From Agromyces archimandritae (GTDB taxonomy: Bacteria; Actinomycetota; Actinomycetes; Actinomycetales; Microbacteriaceae): a stretch of 64,000 nt of DNA. The DNA lies in the NCBI RefSeq assembly GCF_018024495.1, contig NZ_CP071696.1, positions 1,798,001-1,862,000 of the forward strand. The letters are read 5' to 3'. The translations under genes and the position numbers were made by a program. The notes beneath the pieces were generated by a model, which did no database searches, had not been told where the DNA came from, and saw only the letters and a program-made list of their open reading frames with translations. Positions 8,385-17,467 of the stretch are shown one piece after another (the stretch's first letter is position 1; each line of letters starts with the position of its first letter).

Positions 8385-9353
8385 ATGCATCCCGAACCCG
8401 AGTTCCGTGCGCTGCCGCCCGAGCGATTCGACGGGTGGAAGGCTGAGACGGTCGCCCACCTCGCGGCCCTCCGCCGCGATTCTGGGCTCCGCACGCCAGA
8501 GGTTGCCGTGCAGCAGGCGGAGGGCATCGTCGCGAACCGCCTCGGCGACGGGCCGGCGAGCGAACACCAGCATGTGTTCGCCGTCACGGTCGGCGGCCGC
8601 GAGATCGGCACGGCCTGGCTCGAGGTCGCCGGGGAACAGGCGCTGCTCGTCGACTACCGGATGTCGGGTGCGGATGCCGCCGATGCCGCAGGGAACGAAG
8701 CCCTGCCGCGCATCGCCGTCGGCATCGAACGCATCGCCCGCGAGCTCGGGGCGACGCGGCTGAGCGTCGACGTGTTCGTGCAGGACGCTGCAGCTGCCGC
8801 GCTGACCCGGAGCCCGCGCTACGAGGCGTCGTCGATCCAGATGGTGCGGGATCCGCTGCCGGACCGGGAAGCGCCCGCCGGCGCCCTGCGCCTCGGCCCG
8901 ATGACGCCGGCCGAGTTCGAGGCGTACGTCGAACCGTCGGTCGCGGAGTTCGCCGACGACCTGGTGGCGACCGGGCGGATGACCCGGGCCGAGGCGGATG
9001 CCGAGTCGCACCGCCAGTTCGACGAGGCACTCCCCGACGGCATCCGGACCCCCGGCCATGCGCTGTACACGGCGCGCGCAGACGGCGAGGACGTCGGCAT
9101 TCTCTGGCTCGGGTTCGAGGATCGCGGGCACGGGCGACACGCCTTCGTGTTCGACGTCGCCGTTCACGAGGGGCACCGGCGCCGCGGGCACGGCCGCGCG
9201 ATCATGCTCGCCGCCGAGTCGGAGGCGCGCCGCCACGGCGCCGCCTCGATCGGGCTGCACGTCTTCGGCGTCAACCACGGGGCGATCGCCCTCTACGAGG
9301 GCCTCGGCTACCGCGCCCTCGAGGTGCTCCGCGTCGCGCGCCTCGACGCGTAG
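8385..9353 (+). CDS. GNAT-family N-acetyltransferase with two GNAT modules
   Basis: A 322-aa protein. The C-terminal half has a good acetyl-CoA-binding motif (VHEGHRRRGHGRAIMLAAE) and the following NHGAIALYEGLGY strand-helix pattern of GNAT domains. The N-terminal half looks like a degenerate GNAT module, giving the tandem arrangement seen in many actinobacterial acetyltransferases of unknown substrate. ATG 8385 has GGAAGG upstream. The gene is probably monocistronic and is followed by repeat sequence. Confidence 0.8.
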   Translation: MHPEPEFRALPPERFDGWKAETVAHLAALRRDSGLRTPEVAVQQAEGIVANRLGDGPASEHQHVFAVTVGGREIGTAWLEVAGEQALLVDYRMSGADAADAAGNEALPRIAVGIERIARELGATRLSVDVFVQDAAAAALTRSPRYEASSIQMVRDPLPDREAPAGALRLGPMTPAEFEAYVEPSVAEFADDLVATGRMTRAEADAESHRQFDEALPDGIRTPGHALYTARADGEDVGILWLGFEDRGHGRHAFVFDVAVHEGHRRRGHGRAIMLAAESEARRHGAASIGLHVFGVNHGAIALYEGLGYRALEVLRVARLDA

Positions 9354-9365
9354 GCTCCGCCCGGA

Positions 9366-9545
9366 GGTCTCGATACGGCCGCGAGCGGCCTACTCGACCG
9401 GCGACCCTCCGCCGGTCGAGGAGTGAGCGCAGCGAGCGTCTCGAGACCCGCACCCCGGGGCGCACCGGGTCTCGATACGGCCGCGGAGCGGCCTACTCGA
9501 CCGGCGACCCTCCGCCGGTCGAGGAGCGAGCGTCTCGAGACCCGC
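9366..9545. repeat. Paired inverted GGTCTCGATACGG repeats
   Basis: Two head-to-head units lie between the convergent acetyltransferase and ABC exporter genes. Each starts GGTCTCGATACGGCCGCG and turns back through CCGCCGGTCGAGGAG to GCGTCTCGAGACC, forming a long potential hairpin. The position between convergent 3' ends suits a bidirectional transcription end. Confidence 0.8.
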
Positions 9546-9573
9546 ATCCTGGGCGCGACCGGAGCGGCGACGA

Positions 9574-9607
9574 CCGGGTGCGGATGCCCCAGGGCATCCG
9601 CACCCGG
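9574..9607. terminator. Perfect GGATGCC hairpin after the exporter operon
   Basis: Arms CCGGGTGCGGATGCC and GGCATCCGCACCCGG (15 bp, no mismatch) surround a 4-base loop, 4 bp beyond the stop of the minus-strand exporter gene. There is no T run, but the stem is very stable. Confidence 0.6.
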
Positions 9608-9611
9608 AAGC

Positions 9612-11798
9612 TCAGCCCTGCTTCGGGGCGTCCTCGCCGTCGCTGTCGGCCTCGGCGGCCGCGTCCGCAGCGGATGCGCCCATGAGGTTCGCGCCGACCG
9701 CGCCCTGGGATTCGCCGACCGCGGCGCCCGCTTCGGCGAGTTCGGCGGTGCGATCCGGCTCGGCCTCGGCCGCGGCGTCCGCCGGCGCGCCCGAGAGCGC
9801 CTCGAGCTCGGCGTCGAGATCGGTCGCCGCCTGCTCGAACTGCGAGTTGTAGAGCCGCCAGTAGGCGCCCTTCTTCGCGATGAGCTCGTCGTGCGTGCCC
9901 TGCTCGACGATGTCGCCGTGCTCCATGACGAGGATGAGGTCGGCATCCCGGATCGTCGACAGGCGGTGCGCGATGACGAACGAGGTGCGGCCCTGGCGCA
10001 GGGCGTTCATCGCGTGCTGCAGGAGCAGCTCGGTGCGGGTGTCGACCGAGGAGGTCGCCTCGTCGAGGATCAGCACCGAGGGCCGGGCGACGAACGCGCG
10101 GGCGATCGTGATGAGCTGCTTCTCGCCGGCGGACACGTTCGACGCATCCTCGTCGAGCTCCGTGTCGTAGCCGTCGGGCAGGGAGTGCACGAATCGGTCG
10201 ACGTAGGTCGCACGTGCCGCTTCGAGGATCTCGTCCTCGGTGGCGTCCTCACGGCCGTAGCGGATGTTGTCGCGGATCGTGCCCGCGAACAGCCACGGAT
10301 CCTGCAGCACCATGCCCGTCTTCGCGCGCACGTCGCGCCGGGTGAGGTCGGCGATATCCTGCCCGTTCAGCAGGATGCGGCCGGAGTCGAGTTCGTAGAA
10401 CCGCATGATGAGGTTCACGAGGGTCGTCTTGCCGGCACCCGTCGGGCCCACGATCGCGACCGTCTGACCCGGTTCGACGCGGAACGAGAGGTCGTTGATG
10501 AGCGGCCGCTCGGGCGTGTACGCGAACGAGACGTTCTCGAACTCGATCGTGCCGTTTCCGGCGGCCGGCTCGGGGGCGTCTTCGGGGTCGGCCGACTCCT
10601 CGTCCTGGTCGAGCAGTTCGAAGACGCGCTCGGCCGAGGCCGTGCCGGACTGCACGACCGCGGCCATGCCGCCGAGTTCCGAGAGGGGCTGGGTGAACTG
10701 CTGCGAGTACTGGATGAACGCCTGCACGTCGCCGAGGCGCAGCTGACCGGTGACGACCATGAGGCCGCCGAGCACGGCGATGCCGACATAGGTCAGATTG
10801 CCGATGAACATCATGCCCGGCATGATCATGCCCGACAGGAACTGCGCCTTGAAGGAGGCCTCGAAGAGTTCTTGGTTCTCCTTCTTGAACGCCTCGCGGC
10901 TCGACTCCTCGCGGCCGAAGACCTTCACGAGCGCGTGGCCCGAGAACGACTCCTCGACGCGGGCGTTCAGCCGGCCGACCTTGCGCCACTGGATGCCGAA
11001 GGCCTTCTGCGACTTCGGGCCGATGACGCCGAAGATGACGCCCATGAGCGGCAGCGAGACGAGCGAGACGAGCGCGAGCTGCCACGAGATCGAGAACATC
11101 ATGATGAGCACGCCGATGACGGTGAGCACCGAGGTGACGACCGTCGACAGCGACTGCTGCATGGTCTGTGTGATGTTGTCGATGTCGTTCGTGACGCGCG
11201 AGATCAGTTCGCCGCGCTGCACCTTGTCGAAGTAGGAGAGCGGCAGCCGGTTGATCTTGCGTTCGACCGATTCGCGCAGGGTCCACATGGTGCGGACCAT
11301 GATCACGTTGATGACGTACCCCTGCAGCCAGGTCAGGATCGAGCCGAGCATGTAGAGCGCGAGCACGATGATGAGCACCCGGCTGAGCGCCACGAAGTCG
11401 ACGCCCTGCCCGGGCACGAGGCTGTCCATCGCCGAGACCATGTCGGCGACCTGGTCCTGGCCGCCGGCGCGGAGGCCCTCGACGACCTGCTCCTTCGTGG
11501 CCCCCGGGGGCATCTGCTTCGAGACGACGCCCTCGAAGATGAGGTTCGTCGCCTCGCCGAGCACCTTCGGGGCGGCCACGGTCAGCACGACGCCGATCGC
11601 GCCGAGCAGCGACACGAACGCGAACGCGAAGGCGTGCGGTTTCAGCAGCCCGATGAGGCGGGCGAAGCTCTTGCCGAAGTTCGCCGGCTTGCCGGGCGGC
11701 ATCCCGCCGCCGTCCACGTCGCCGGAGCCGAGACGCGCCTTCTCGGCGAGCTCGAGCTCTTCCTGTTCTTCCGCCGTGAGCGGAGTCTGGTTCGTCAT
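9612..11798 (-). CDS. ABC exporter half-transporter, subunit 2 (type IV fold)
   Basis: A 728-aa membrane protein with an N-terminal transmembrane domain and a C-terminal ATPase. The ATPase shows Walker A GPTGAGKTT, a non-canonical signature NVSAGEKQ and Walker B LILDEATSS with the catalytic Glu present. An Ala/Glu-rich tail of about 70 residues follows. It starts at the ATG 11796-11798 that overlaps the stop of the upstream subunit (ATGA). With that subunit it should form a heterodimeric exporter for drugs or lipids with one degenerate ATP site; the substrate is unknown. Confidence 0.88.
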   Translation of the reverse strand: MTNQTPLTAEEQEELELAEKARLGSGDVDGGGMPPGKPANFGKSFARLIGLLKPHAFAFAFVSLLGAIGVVLTVAAPKVLGEATNLIFEGVVSKQMPPGATKEQVVEGLRAGGQDQVADMVSAMDSLVPGQGVDFVALSRVLIIVLALYMLGSILTWLQGYVINVIMVRTMWTLRESVERKINRLPLSYFDKVQRGELISRVTNDIDNITQTMQQSLSTVVTSVLTVIGVLIMMFSISWQLALVSLVSLPLMGVIFGVIGPKSQKAFGIQWRKVGRLNARVEESFSGHALVKVFGREESSREAFKKENQELFEASFKAQFLSGMIMPGMMFIGNLTYVGIAVLGGLMVVTGQLRLGDVQAFIQYSQQFTQPLSELGGMAAVVQSGTASAERVFELLDQDEESADPEDAPEPAAGNGTIEFENVSFAYTPERPLINDLSFRVEPGQTVAIVGPTGAGKTTLVNLIMRFYELDSGRILLNGQDIADLTRRDVRAKTGMVLQDPWLFAGTIRDNIRYGREDATEDEILEAARATYVDRFVHSLPDGYDTELDEDASNVSAGEKQLITIARAFVARPSVLILDEATSSVDTRTELLLQHAMNALRQGRTSFVIAHRLSTIRDADLILVMEHGDIVEQGTHDELIAKKGAYWRLYNSQFEQAATDLDAELEALSGAPADAAAEAEPDRTAELAEAGAAVGESQGAVGANLMGASAADAAAEADSDGEDAPKQG

Positions 11799-13543
11799 GC
11801 CTGGGCCTCCACTCCCTGCTGACCGGCGCCGAGCTGGCTCTCGACGATCTCCCGGTATGTGGCGGATGTCTCCAGCAGCTGCTCGTGGGTGCCGATGCCG
11901 TCCATGCGGCCGTCGTCGAGGACGATGATGCGGTCGGCGTCGGTGACGGTCGAGATGCGCTGGGCGACGACGATCTTCGTCACCTCGGGCAGCTCGCGCC
12001 ACAGCGCCTGCCTGAGGTTCGCGTCGGTGCGCAGGTCGAGCGCCGAGAACGAGTCGTCGAAGACGAGGATCTCGGGCCGGTGCACGAGGGCGCGGGCGAT
12101 CGCGAGGCGCTGCCGCTGCCCGCCCGACACGTTCGTGCCGCCCTGGGCGATGCGGGCGTCCAGCTTGCCGTCCATCTCCTCGACGAAGTCGCGGCCCTGT
12201 GCGATCTCGAGCGCGTGCCACAGCTCTTCGTCGGTGGCGTCCTCCCGCCCGAAGCGGAGGTTCGACGCGACCGTGCCGGTGAACAGGAACGGTCGCTGCG
12301 GAACGAGTCCGATCGTGGACCACAGCGTCTGCAGATCCGCTTCGCGGACATCCACCCCGTTGACGAAGACCTCGCCGCCGGTGGCGTCGAACAGGCGCGG
12401 GATGAGCGAGACGAGGGTCGTCTTGCCGGACCCGGTCGAGCCGACGATCGCGACGGTCTCGCCGCGCGCCGCCTCGAACGCGATGCCCGAGAGCACCGGC
12501 TGCTCGGCGCCGGGGTACGAGAACTCGACGTCGCGGAACGAGACCGTGCCGTGCTCCGGGAACTCGGTGACCGGGTGCTCGGGGGCGACGAGCGTGCTCT
12601 CGGCATCCAGGACCTCGCCGATGCGCTCGCCCGAGACCGCGGCGCGCGGGATCATGATCGTCATGAAGCTCGCCATGAGCACGCCCATGAGGATCTGACC
12701 GACGTACTGCATGAACGCGAACAGGGTTCCGATCTGCACGTTCCCGGCATCCACCTGGATGCCGCCGAACCAGATCACCCCGACGACCGTGACGTTCAGC
12801 ACGAGCATCGCGAGCGGGAACAGCAGCACGAACAGCGAACCGACCCTGCGGCCGACGACCATGATGTCGGTGTTGGCGCCGCGGAACCGCTCCTCTTCGA
12901 TGCCCTCACGGACGAAGGCGCGCACGACGCGCACCCCCGTCAGCTGCTCGCGCATGATGCGGTTGACGTTGTCGAGCTTCTGCTGGAAGCTGCGGAACAG
13001 CGGCACCATGCGGCTGATCACCAGGCCCGCGATCAGCAGGATCGCCGGCACCGAGACGGCGATCAGCCAGCTCAGCCCGACGTCCTGCAGCAACGCCATG
13101 ACGACGCCGCCGATCGCGAGGGCCGGCGCCATGACGAGCATCGTCGCGCCCATCACGGTGAGCATCTGCACCTGCTGCACGTCGTTCGTGTTGCGGGTGA
13201 TGAGGGAGCCGGAACCGAAGCGCGTGACCTCGCGCTCGGAGAACGACGCGACGCGTTCGAACACGTCGTTGCGGATGTCGCGGCCGAGCGACATCGCGGT
13301 GCGGGCGGCGAAGTACGTCGCCGTGATCGAGCAGGCGATCTGCCCGAGCGAGATCGCGAGCATGAGGGAGCCGCGGGCCCAGATATAGCCGACATCGCCC
13401 TGGGAGACGCCCTTGTCGATGATGTCGGCGTTCAGGGTCGGCAGGTAGAGGCTGGCGAACGCGGAAGCGAGCTGGAACACCAGCACCCCGACGAGCAGCC
13501 AGACGTACGGTTTCAGATAGCGGACGAGCAGTTTTCCGAGCAT
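11795..13543 (-). CDS. ABC exporter half-transporter, subunit 1 (type IV fold)
   Basis: A 582-aa half-transporter: transmembrane domain at about residues 1-310, then an ATPase with Walker A GSTGSGKTT, signature NVSGGQRQR and Walker B LVFDDSFSALD. The position of the catalytic Glu is Asp here. Combined with the altered signature of the partner, this is the usual split of roles in heterodimeric exporters of the TM287/288 type. The ATG at 13541-13543 has AAGGA upstream; the longer open frame is antisense noise. The next gene is translationally coupled. Confidence 0.88.
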   Translation of the reverse strand: MLGKLLVRYLKPYVWLLVGVLVFQLASAFASLYLPTLNADIIDKGVSQGDVGYIWARGSLMLAISLGQIACSITATYFAARTAMSLGRDIRNDVFERVASFSEREVTRFGSGSLITRNTNDVQQVQMLTVMGATMLVMAPALAIGGVVMALLQDVGLSWLIAVSVPAILLIAGLVISRMVPLFRSFQQKLDNVNRIMREQLTGVRVVRAFVREGIEEERFRGANTDIMVVGRRVGSLFVLLFPLAMLVLNVTVVGVIWFGGIQVDAGNVQIGTLFAFMQYVGQILMGVLMASFMTIMIPRAAVSGERIGEVLDAESTLVAPEHPVTEFPEHGTVSFRDVEFSYPGAEQPVLSGIAFEAARGETVAIVGSTGSGKTTLVSLIPRLFDATGGEVFVNGVDVREADLQTLWSTIGLVPQRPFLFTGTVASNLRFGREDATDEELWHALEIAQGRDFVEEMDGKLDARIAQGGTNVSGGQRQRLAIARALVHRPEILVFDDSFSALDLRTDANLRQALWRELPEVTKIVVAQRISTVTDADRIIVLDDGRMDGIGTHEQLLETSATYREIVESQLGAGQQGVEAQA

Positions 13544-13894
13544 GAGGTCCTTCGGTGGACGGGGTCGAGGCGCCCTCGGAGCTGTCGCGGGCCGGCGGCA
13601 TCGTGGAGGGAGCGTGCAGTGGTCGCGGATCCGGGACGGCGCGTGAGCGCGAGGCCGGATGCGGGGTGTCGCGCCCCCGAAGCGACATGCAGAGAAGTTG
13701 AGCCTCGCACGGGGCCGGGGGGCAGTCAAGCCGCGAGAGCAGGCTGTCGGCCGAGTTCTCGCAGGGCGAACGGATGCCGGTGCGCGGGCCGCGTCGGCGG
13801 GGTGCGGATGCCGGTGCGCAGTGTGCTCGGCCGGGGTGTGGATGCCGTGGCGCGTTGCGCCCGGGTGGTGCGTGAATGCCGGTGCGCGCACGCG

Positions 13895-13964
13895 TTCCGG
13901 GGGTCGTTTCCTGCCATCCGGATGCGGATGGGGCGCCCGATGCGGCGGGATTCGACCCCCGGAA
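13895..13964. repeat. 70-bp palindromic element, copy 4
   Basis: Starts TTCCGGGGGTCGTTTCCTGCC and ends GCGGGATTCGACCCCCGGAA. It ends 3 bp beyond the stop of the minus-strand MarR-like gene. The rest of the 13544-13967 gap upstream of the exporter contains GGATGCC words and no gene that I can support. Confidence 0.92.
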
Positions 13965-13967
13965 CGG

Positions 13968-14672
13968 TCAGGCGCGCCGGTCGGCGCCGTGCGGGTGCTC
14001 GTGGTGCGGGTGCCCGTGGTGGTGCGGGTGCTCGCAGCCGGCGTAGGGCTCGCGGCCCTGGAACGCCCGGCCCTGGTGGCCGTGCCCGCAGGCGCCGGGG
14101 GCCGGGCCGAACCAGGGCTCCGGCCCGAAGCCGGGCACGGGGGCGTAGCCGCCCCGGAAGCGGCGGCCGCGGCGGCCGCGCCCGTGGTGCCCGCGGCGCG
14201 GGCGGTCGGGGCGCGACCCGGCATCCGCACCCCCGAGCTCGTCGGCGATGGATGCGAGGGTGCGCAGCGTGGTGCGGAAGTCCTCGTCGGAGACGGTGCC
14301 GGCGATGCGTGCGCGGAGCCCGCTCACCTGCCCCGTCAGTTCGTCGAGGGCGGTGCGGCCGTCGTCGGTGAGGCGGCGCTCGCCGGGGCGGCCGGCGACC
14401 CAGCCGCGCGCGACGAGGCGTTCGACGCGGTCGGGGCGCCGCTCGAGGCGGTCGGCGGCCTCGGGGTCGTCGACGAGGCCGGCGATGAGGTTCAGGCGCC
14501 GCCAGTCGCCGCGGGTGAGGCCGCGGCCGGCGAAGAGCTCGTCGAATTCGCGGCGGATGAGCCGGTCGACGCGCTTCAGCAGGGCGCCGAGGGGGCGTCG
14601 GGGTGCGGATGCCGTCTCGCCCTGCTCCTCGGGGGTGTTCGGGGTGTTTGGAGTGTCGTTCTGGGAAGTCAT
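13968..14672 (-). CDS. MarR-like winged-helix protein with His-rich tail
   Basis: A 234-aa protein. Residues about 25-150 look like a MarR-type winged helix (LTRGDWRRLNLIAGLV, then GERRLTDDGRTALDELTGQV). The C-terminal 60 residues are Gly/Arg-rich and then Cys/His-rich (CGHGHQGRAF, AGCEHPHHHGHPHHEHPHG), a likely metal-binding tail. ATG 14670-14672 has AAGGA seven bases upstream. It is divergent from a second MarR gene across a palindrome-rich region, suggesting mutual control. Whether the tail senses Ni, Zn or Cu cannot be told from sequence. Confidence 0.7.
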   Translation of the reverse strand: MTSQNDTPNTPNTPEEQGETASAPRRPLGALLKRVDRLIRREFDELFAGRGLTRGDWRRLNLIAGLVDDPEAADRLERRPDRVERLVARGWVAGRPGERRLTDDGRTALDELTGQVSGLRARIAGTVSDEDFRTTLRTLASIADELGGADAGSRPDRPRRGHHGRGRRGRRFRGGYAPVPGFGPEPWFGPAPGACGHGHQGRAFQGREPYAGCEHPHHHGHPHHEHPHGADRRA

Positions 14673-14750
14673 GGGGTGGTCCTTTCGAGTGGCCCGTGGG
14701 CTCGTGCCCGGATCGGGCGGTGCGGCGGAACCGGACCGGTCGCGCCGATG

Positions 14751-14816
14751 CATGTCGAATGACATGTATATGTAGTGTGACATGCGCCCGATTAGATGTC
14801 AACATACATGTAAAAT
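14751..14816. promoter_or_regulatory. Divergent MarR operator/promoter region
   Basis: This AT-rich stretch stands out from its surroundings. CATGTCGAATGACATG (14751-14766) is a perfect 6-4-6 palindrome, and related half-sites (GACATG, ATACATGT, TACATGTA) repeat across to 14812. TAAAAT at 14811-14816 is a good -10 box only six bases before the plus-strand ATG, implying a leaderless transcript. The operators overlap both promoters. Confidence 0.7.
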
Positions 14817-14822
14817 CGGATC

Positions 14823-15443
14823 ATGCCCGCCGAAGATCCGCTCGCCGACATCGAGACCTCGATCGCCCGCCTGCGTCACCCCGGCCCCTTCGGGCGGCCC
14901 GGGCCGTGGGGCGGTGCGGACGGCCGGCGCGGCGGCCCCTGGGGCGATCCGCGCGCGGGGCGCCGCCCGCGCGCCGAGGGCGAGCAGCCCGGCCAGCACT
15001 CGGGTCAACCCTTCGGGCAGCCCTCCGGCGGCGGCCCGCACGGGCGCGGCCCGCATGAGGGCGGACCCGGCATCCACCGCGGCATGCGCGGCCCGCGCGG
15101 GCGCGACATGCTCGGCGCCGCCCATCGCATGCTCGTCGCCCTGGCCCGGTCGGATGCTCCGATGTCGGTCGGCGAGATCGCCGCGGCGATCGGCGTCGAC
15201 CAGCCGCGCGCGAGCCGCCTCGTGCAGGGCGCGGTCGAGATCGGGCACGTGCGCCGCGAGGCCGACCCCGACGACGCCCGCCGCACCTCGATCGTCCTGA
15301 CGGATGCGGGGCGCGCGCATCTGGAAGAGGCGCGCAGCATGCGCCGCGGATCCATCGAGACGGCCCTCGCCGGCTTCTCGGACGAGGAGCGCACCCAGTT
15401 CGCCGCGCTCCTCCGCCGCTTCGTCGACGCCTGGCCCGCCTGA
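14823..15443 (+). CDS. MarR-family transcriptional regulator
   Basis: A 206-aa regulator. After a long Gly/Pro/Arg-rich N-terminal linker (about residues 20-90) comes a standard MarR winged helix: PMSVGEIAAAIGVDQPRASR as recognition region, DPDDARRTSIVLTDAGRAHL as wing, and FSDEERTQFAALLRRFV as dimer helix. It is translated from an ATG lying just downstream of a -10 box, apparently leaderless. It is divergent from the His-tailed MarR-like gene and probably binds the CATGTC/GACATG sites between them. Confidence 0.85.
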   Translation: MPAEDPLADIETSIARLRHPGPFGRPGPWGGADGRRGGPWGDPRAGRRPRAEGEQPGQHSGQPFGQPSGGGPHGRGPHEGGPGIHRGMRGPRGRDMLGAAHRMLVALARSDAPMSVGEIAAAIGVDQPRASRLVQGAVEIGHVRREADPDDARRTSIVLTDAGRAHLEEARSMRRGSIETALAGFSDEERTQFAALLRRFVDAWPA

Positions 15444-15530
15444 GGCGCGGCCCGCCCCGGGGGGCCGCGGGGGCTGCCGCGCCGTCGTGCGGCCCGGCAG
15501 CCGACGGAGCGCGCGCCGGCGCGCGGCGGG

Positions 15531-16169
15531 TCAGCGGGTGAAGCGCGCCAGGGCATCCACCGGCGCACCGGCGGCGCGAAGCCGGGCGGCCTGGGCGCGG
15601 CGGGCGCGGGCATAGGGTTCCTCGGAATCGGTGAGCACACCGTGCGTGTTCGCGTGCTCGTAGAGGGCGGCGAGTTCGAAGGCGAGCTGGGCGGCGTCGG
15701 TGTCGGCGGCGAGTTCGCCGAGCTCGATGGCGTATCCGATGGATGCCGTGAGGTATCCGGCGAACTCCGCGTCGGCCGCGATCACGGCATCCCGAACCGG
15801 CCCGGGCTTCGCGTCGACGTCGGCCATGGCGGCGGCGAAGAAGCATCCGCCCGGGAAGACGCGGCCCTGCGAGTACGCGAGCTGGGCGTCGAGCAGCGCG
15901 AGCACGCGGTGGATGCCGCGGGGCTCTCGCCTGGCGGGGGTGATCACCGTGTCGATGAAGCGTTCGCGCGCGGCGGCGACCGTGGCGAGCTGGAGCTGCT
16001 CTTTGCTGCCGAAGAGGGTGGCGACGCCGCTCTTGCTGACGCGGGCGGCGGTCGCGAGGCGGCCGATGGAGAGGCCGTCGAGGCCGGCGATGGATGCGAG
16101 GTCGGCGGCGTGCTCGAGCACGTTGCGGCGGGATGCGTCGCCGCGCCGTCGCCGCCCATCGTCCGTCAT
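15531..16169 (-). CDS. TetR-family transcriptional regulator
   Basis: A 212-aa repressor with an N-terminal helix-turn-helix (LSIGRLATAARVSKSGVATLF) and a C-terminal ligand domain that includes GCFFAAAMADVDAKPGPVRD, typical of the YxaF/LmrA-like TetR group. It starts at ATG 16167-16169 and is divergent from the alpha/beta hydrolase. Two copies of a palindrome lie in the 94-bp gap, so it very likely represses both itself and the hydrolase. Confidence 0.88.
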   Translation of the reverse strand: MTDDGRRRRGDASRRNVLEHAADLASIAGLDGLSIGRLATAARVSKSGVATLFGSKEQLQLATVAAARERFIDTVITPARREPRGIHRVLALLDAQLAYSQGRVFPGGCFFAAAMADVDAKPGPVRDAVIAADAEFAGYLTASIGYAIELGELAADTDAAQLAFELAALYEHANTHGVLTDSEEPYARARRAQAARLRAAGAPVDALARFTR

Positions 16170-16181
16170 GGGGTCGATTTT

Positions 16182-16220
16182 ACGCACGATCGTTCGTATA
16201 CTCAACGCACGACCGTTCGT
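16182..16220. promoter_or_regulatory. Two TetR operators overlapping a divergent promoter
   Basis: ACGCACGATCGTTCGT (16182-16197) and ACGCACGACCGTTCGT (16205-16220) are near-identical palindromes of consensus ACGMACGATCGTKCGT, with their starts 23 bp apart. A -10-like TATACT (16197-16202) lies between them, so bound TetR would block the hydrolase promoter. Confidence 0.8.
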
Positions 16221-16263
16221 ACACATTGCGTCGCTCCGGCGCCGCCGACCACGAGGAGCACCG

Positions 16264-17349
16264 ATGCCCGACCGCAGAACCGCACCCCCGGAGCTCGCCG
16301 AGCGCCCGCCCACTGAGCGCCTGTCCACCGCGCCCGATCCCCACCCCGCACTCGTTCCTGCGGGAACCTCCACTGCTTCCGGGGGTCGAATCCCGCCACA
16401 TTCGGTGCCGGAACCGCATTCCGGTGGCAGGATTCGACCCCCGGAACGGTTGGGCGGCGCTGAAGGGCGCCCCCGGGCATCCGCACCCGAACCACCCGCC
16501 GCACCCCCGCGGACCGCAGGCGCGCTCGGCATCGCGGTCACCGCGATCCGCGCCGCCGAACGCGTCTCCCCGGGCCTCGCGGCCGAGCTCGCGCTGCCGC
16601 TCATGCGTTCCACCGCGCCGCGCCTGCCCGTCGCGCGCGATGAGCGCGGCGTGCACGAGCAGGCGCGCCGATCCGTGCTCCGCGTGCGCGGGCGTGAACT
16701 CGCCGCCTACGAATGGGGCGGCGGCCGCGACACGGTGCTGCTCATGCACGGCTGGCGGGGGCGCGCCGCCCAGTTCGCCCCGCTCATCCGCGAACTGCGC
16801 GGCAGCGGCTTCAGGCTCGTCTCCTTCGACGCGCCCGGGCACGGCGCTTCGCCCGGCCGCACGACCGACATGCGCGACTACCTCGCCGCGGTGGATGCCG
16901 TGAGCGCACGCCACGGAAGCCTCCACGCGATCGTCGCGCATTCGCTCGGGGCGCTCGCCGCGGCCGTCGCCGTGCACGAGGGCGCCGCGACCACCGGCCG
17001 GCTCGTGACGATCGCCGGACTCTCGGCCGCGCGCTCGGTCACGCACTCATTCACCGGTGCGATCGGGCTCGGCGCCGAGACCGCGGAGGGCATCTCGCGC
17101 CGGTACGCCAGACGGGTGCTGCGCGATATCGATGCACCCTACGAACGGTTCGACGCGACGACAGCGGCGCTGCCCGTGCCGACCCTCATCGTGCACGACC
17201 GGCGCGACCGGCAGGTGCCCGTCGGCGAGAGCCTCCGCCTGCACGAGGCGAACCCCGGCAGCAGGCTGCTGCTGACCGAGGGTGCCGGGCATGCACGCAT
17301 CCTCGGCGACGACGCGGTGCTCGACGCGGTCGCGGCGTTCGTCGGGTAG
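16264..17349 (+). CDS. Alpha/beta hydrolase with an element-derived N-terminal segment
   Basis: A 361-aa hydrolase. The fold starts near residue 155 (VLLMHGWRGRAAQF), with the nucleophile in AHSLGA, the acid in VHDRRDRQ and the His in GAGHARIL. These support a serine esterase or epoxide/peroxide hydrolase-type role with unknown substrate. Residues about 38-61 (SGGRIPPHSVPEPHSGGRIR) are encoded by a 70-bp palindromic element; the N-terminal 90 residues are otherwise low complexity. ATG 16264 has GAGGAG upstream. Control by the adjacent TetR is likely. Confidence 0.85.
   Translation: MPDRRTAPPELAERPPTERLSTAPDPHPALVPAGTSTASGGRIPPHSVPEPHSGGRIRPPERLGGAEGRPRASAPEPPAAPPRTAGALGIAVTAIRAAERVSPGLAAELALPLMRSTAPRLPVARDERGVHEQARRSVLRVRGRELAAYEWGGGRDTVLLMHGWRGRAAQFAPLIRELRGSGFRLVSFDAPGHGASPGRTTDMRDYLAAVDAVSARHGSLHAIVAHSLGALAAAVAVHEGAATTGRLVTIAGLSAARSVTHSFTGAIGLGAETAEGISRRYARRVLRDIDAPYERFDATTAALPVPTLIVHDRRDRQVPVGESLRLHEANPGSRLLLTEGAGHARILGDDAVLDAVAAFVG
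16377..16446. repeat. 70-bp palindromic element, copy 5 (inside hydrolase gene)
   Basis: Starts TTCCGGGGGTCGAATCCCGCC and ends GGCAGGATTCGACCCCCGGAA. The loop holds a nested pair, CCGGAA with TTCCGG. It is read through by the hydrolase reading frame without a stop. Confidence 0.95.
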
Positions 17350-17467
17350 CGGCGCGCCGCGGCATCCGCACCCCTCGCCCCGGCGCGCCGCGGCATCCGC
17401 ACCCCTGGCGCCGACCGGCGGCCCGTGGGACGATCGAGACGAACGATCCTCTGGGGAAGGAACGCAC

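Noticed and set aside
7022..8611. Long minus-strand frame over the D-amino-acid oxidase
   Set aside because: Antisense of a gene with intact FAD motifs; no signature of its own.
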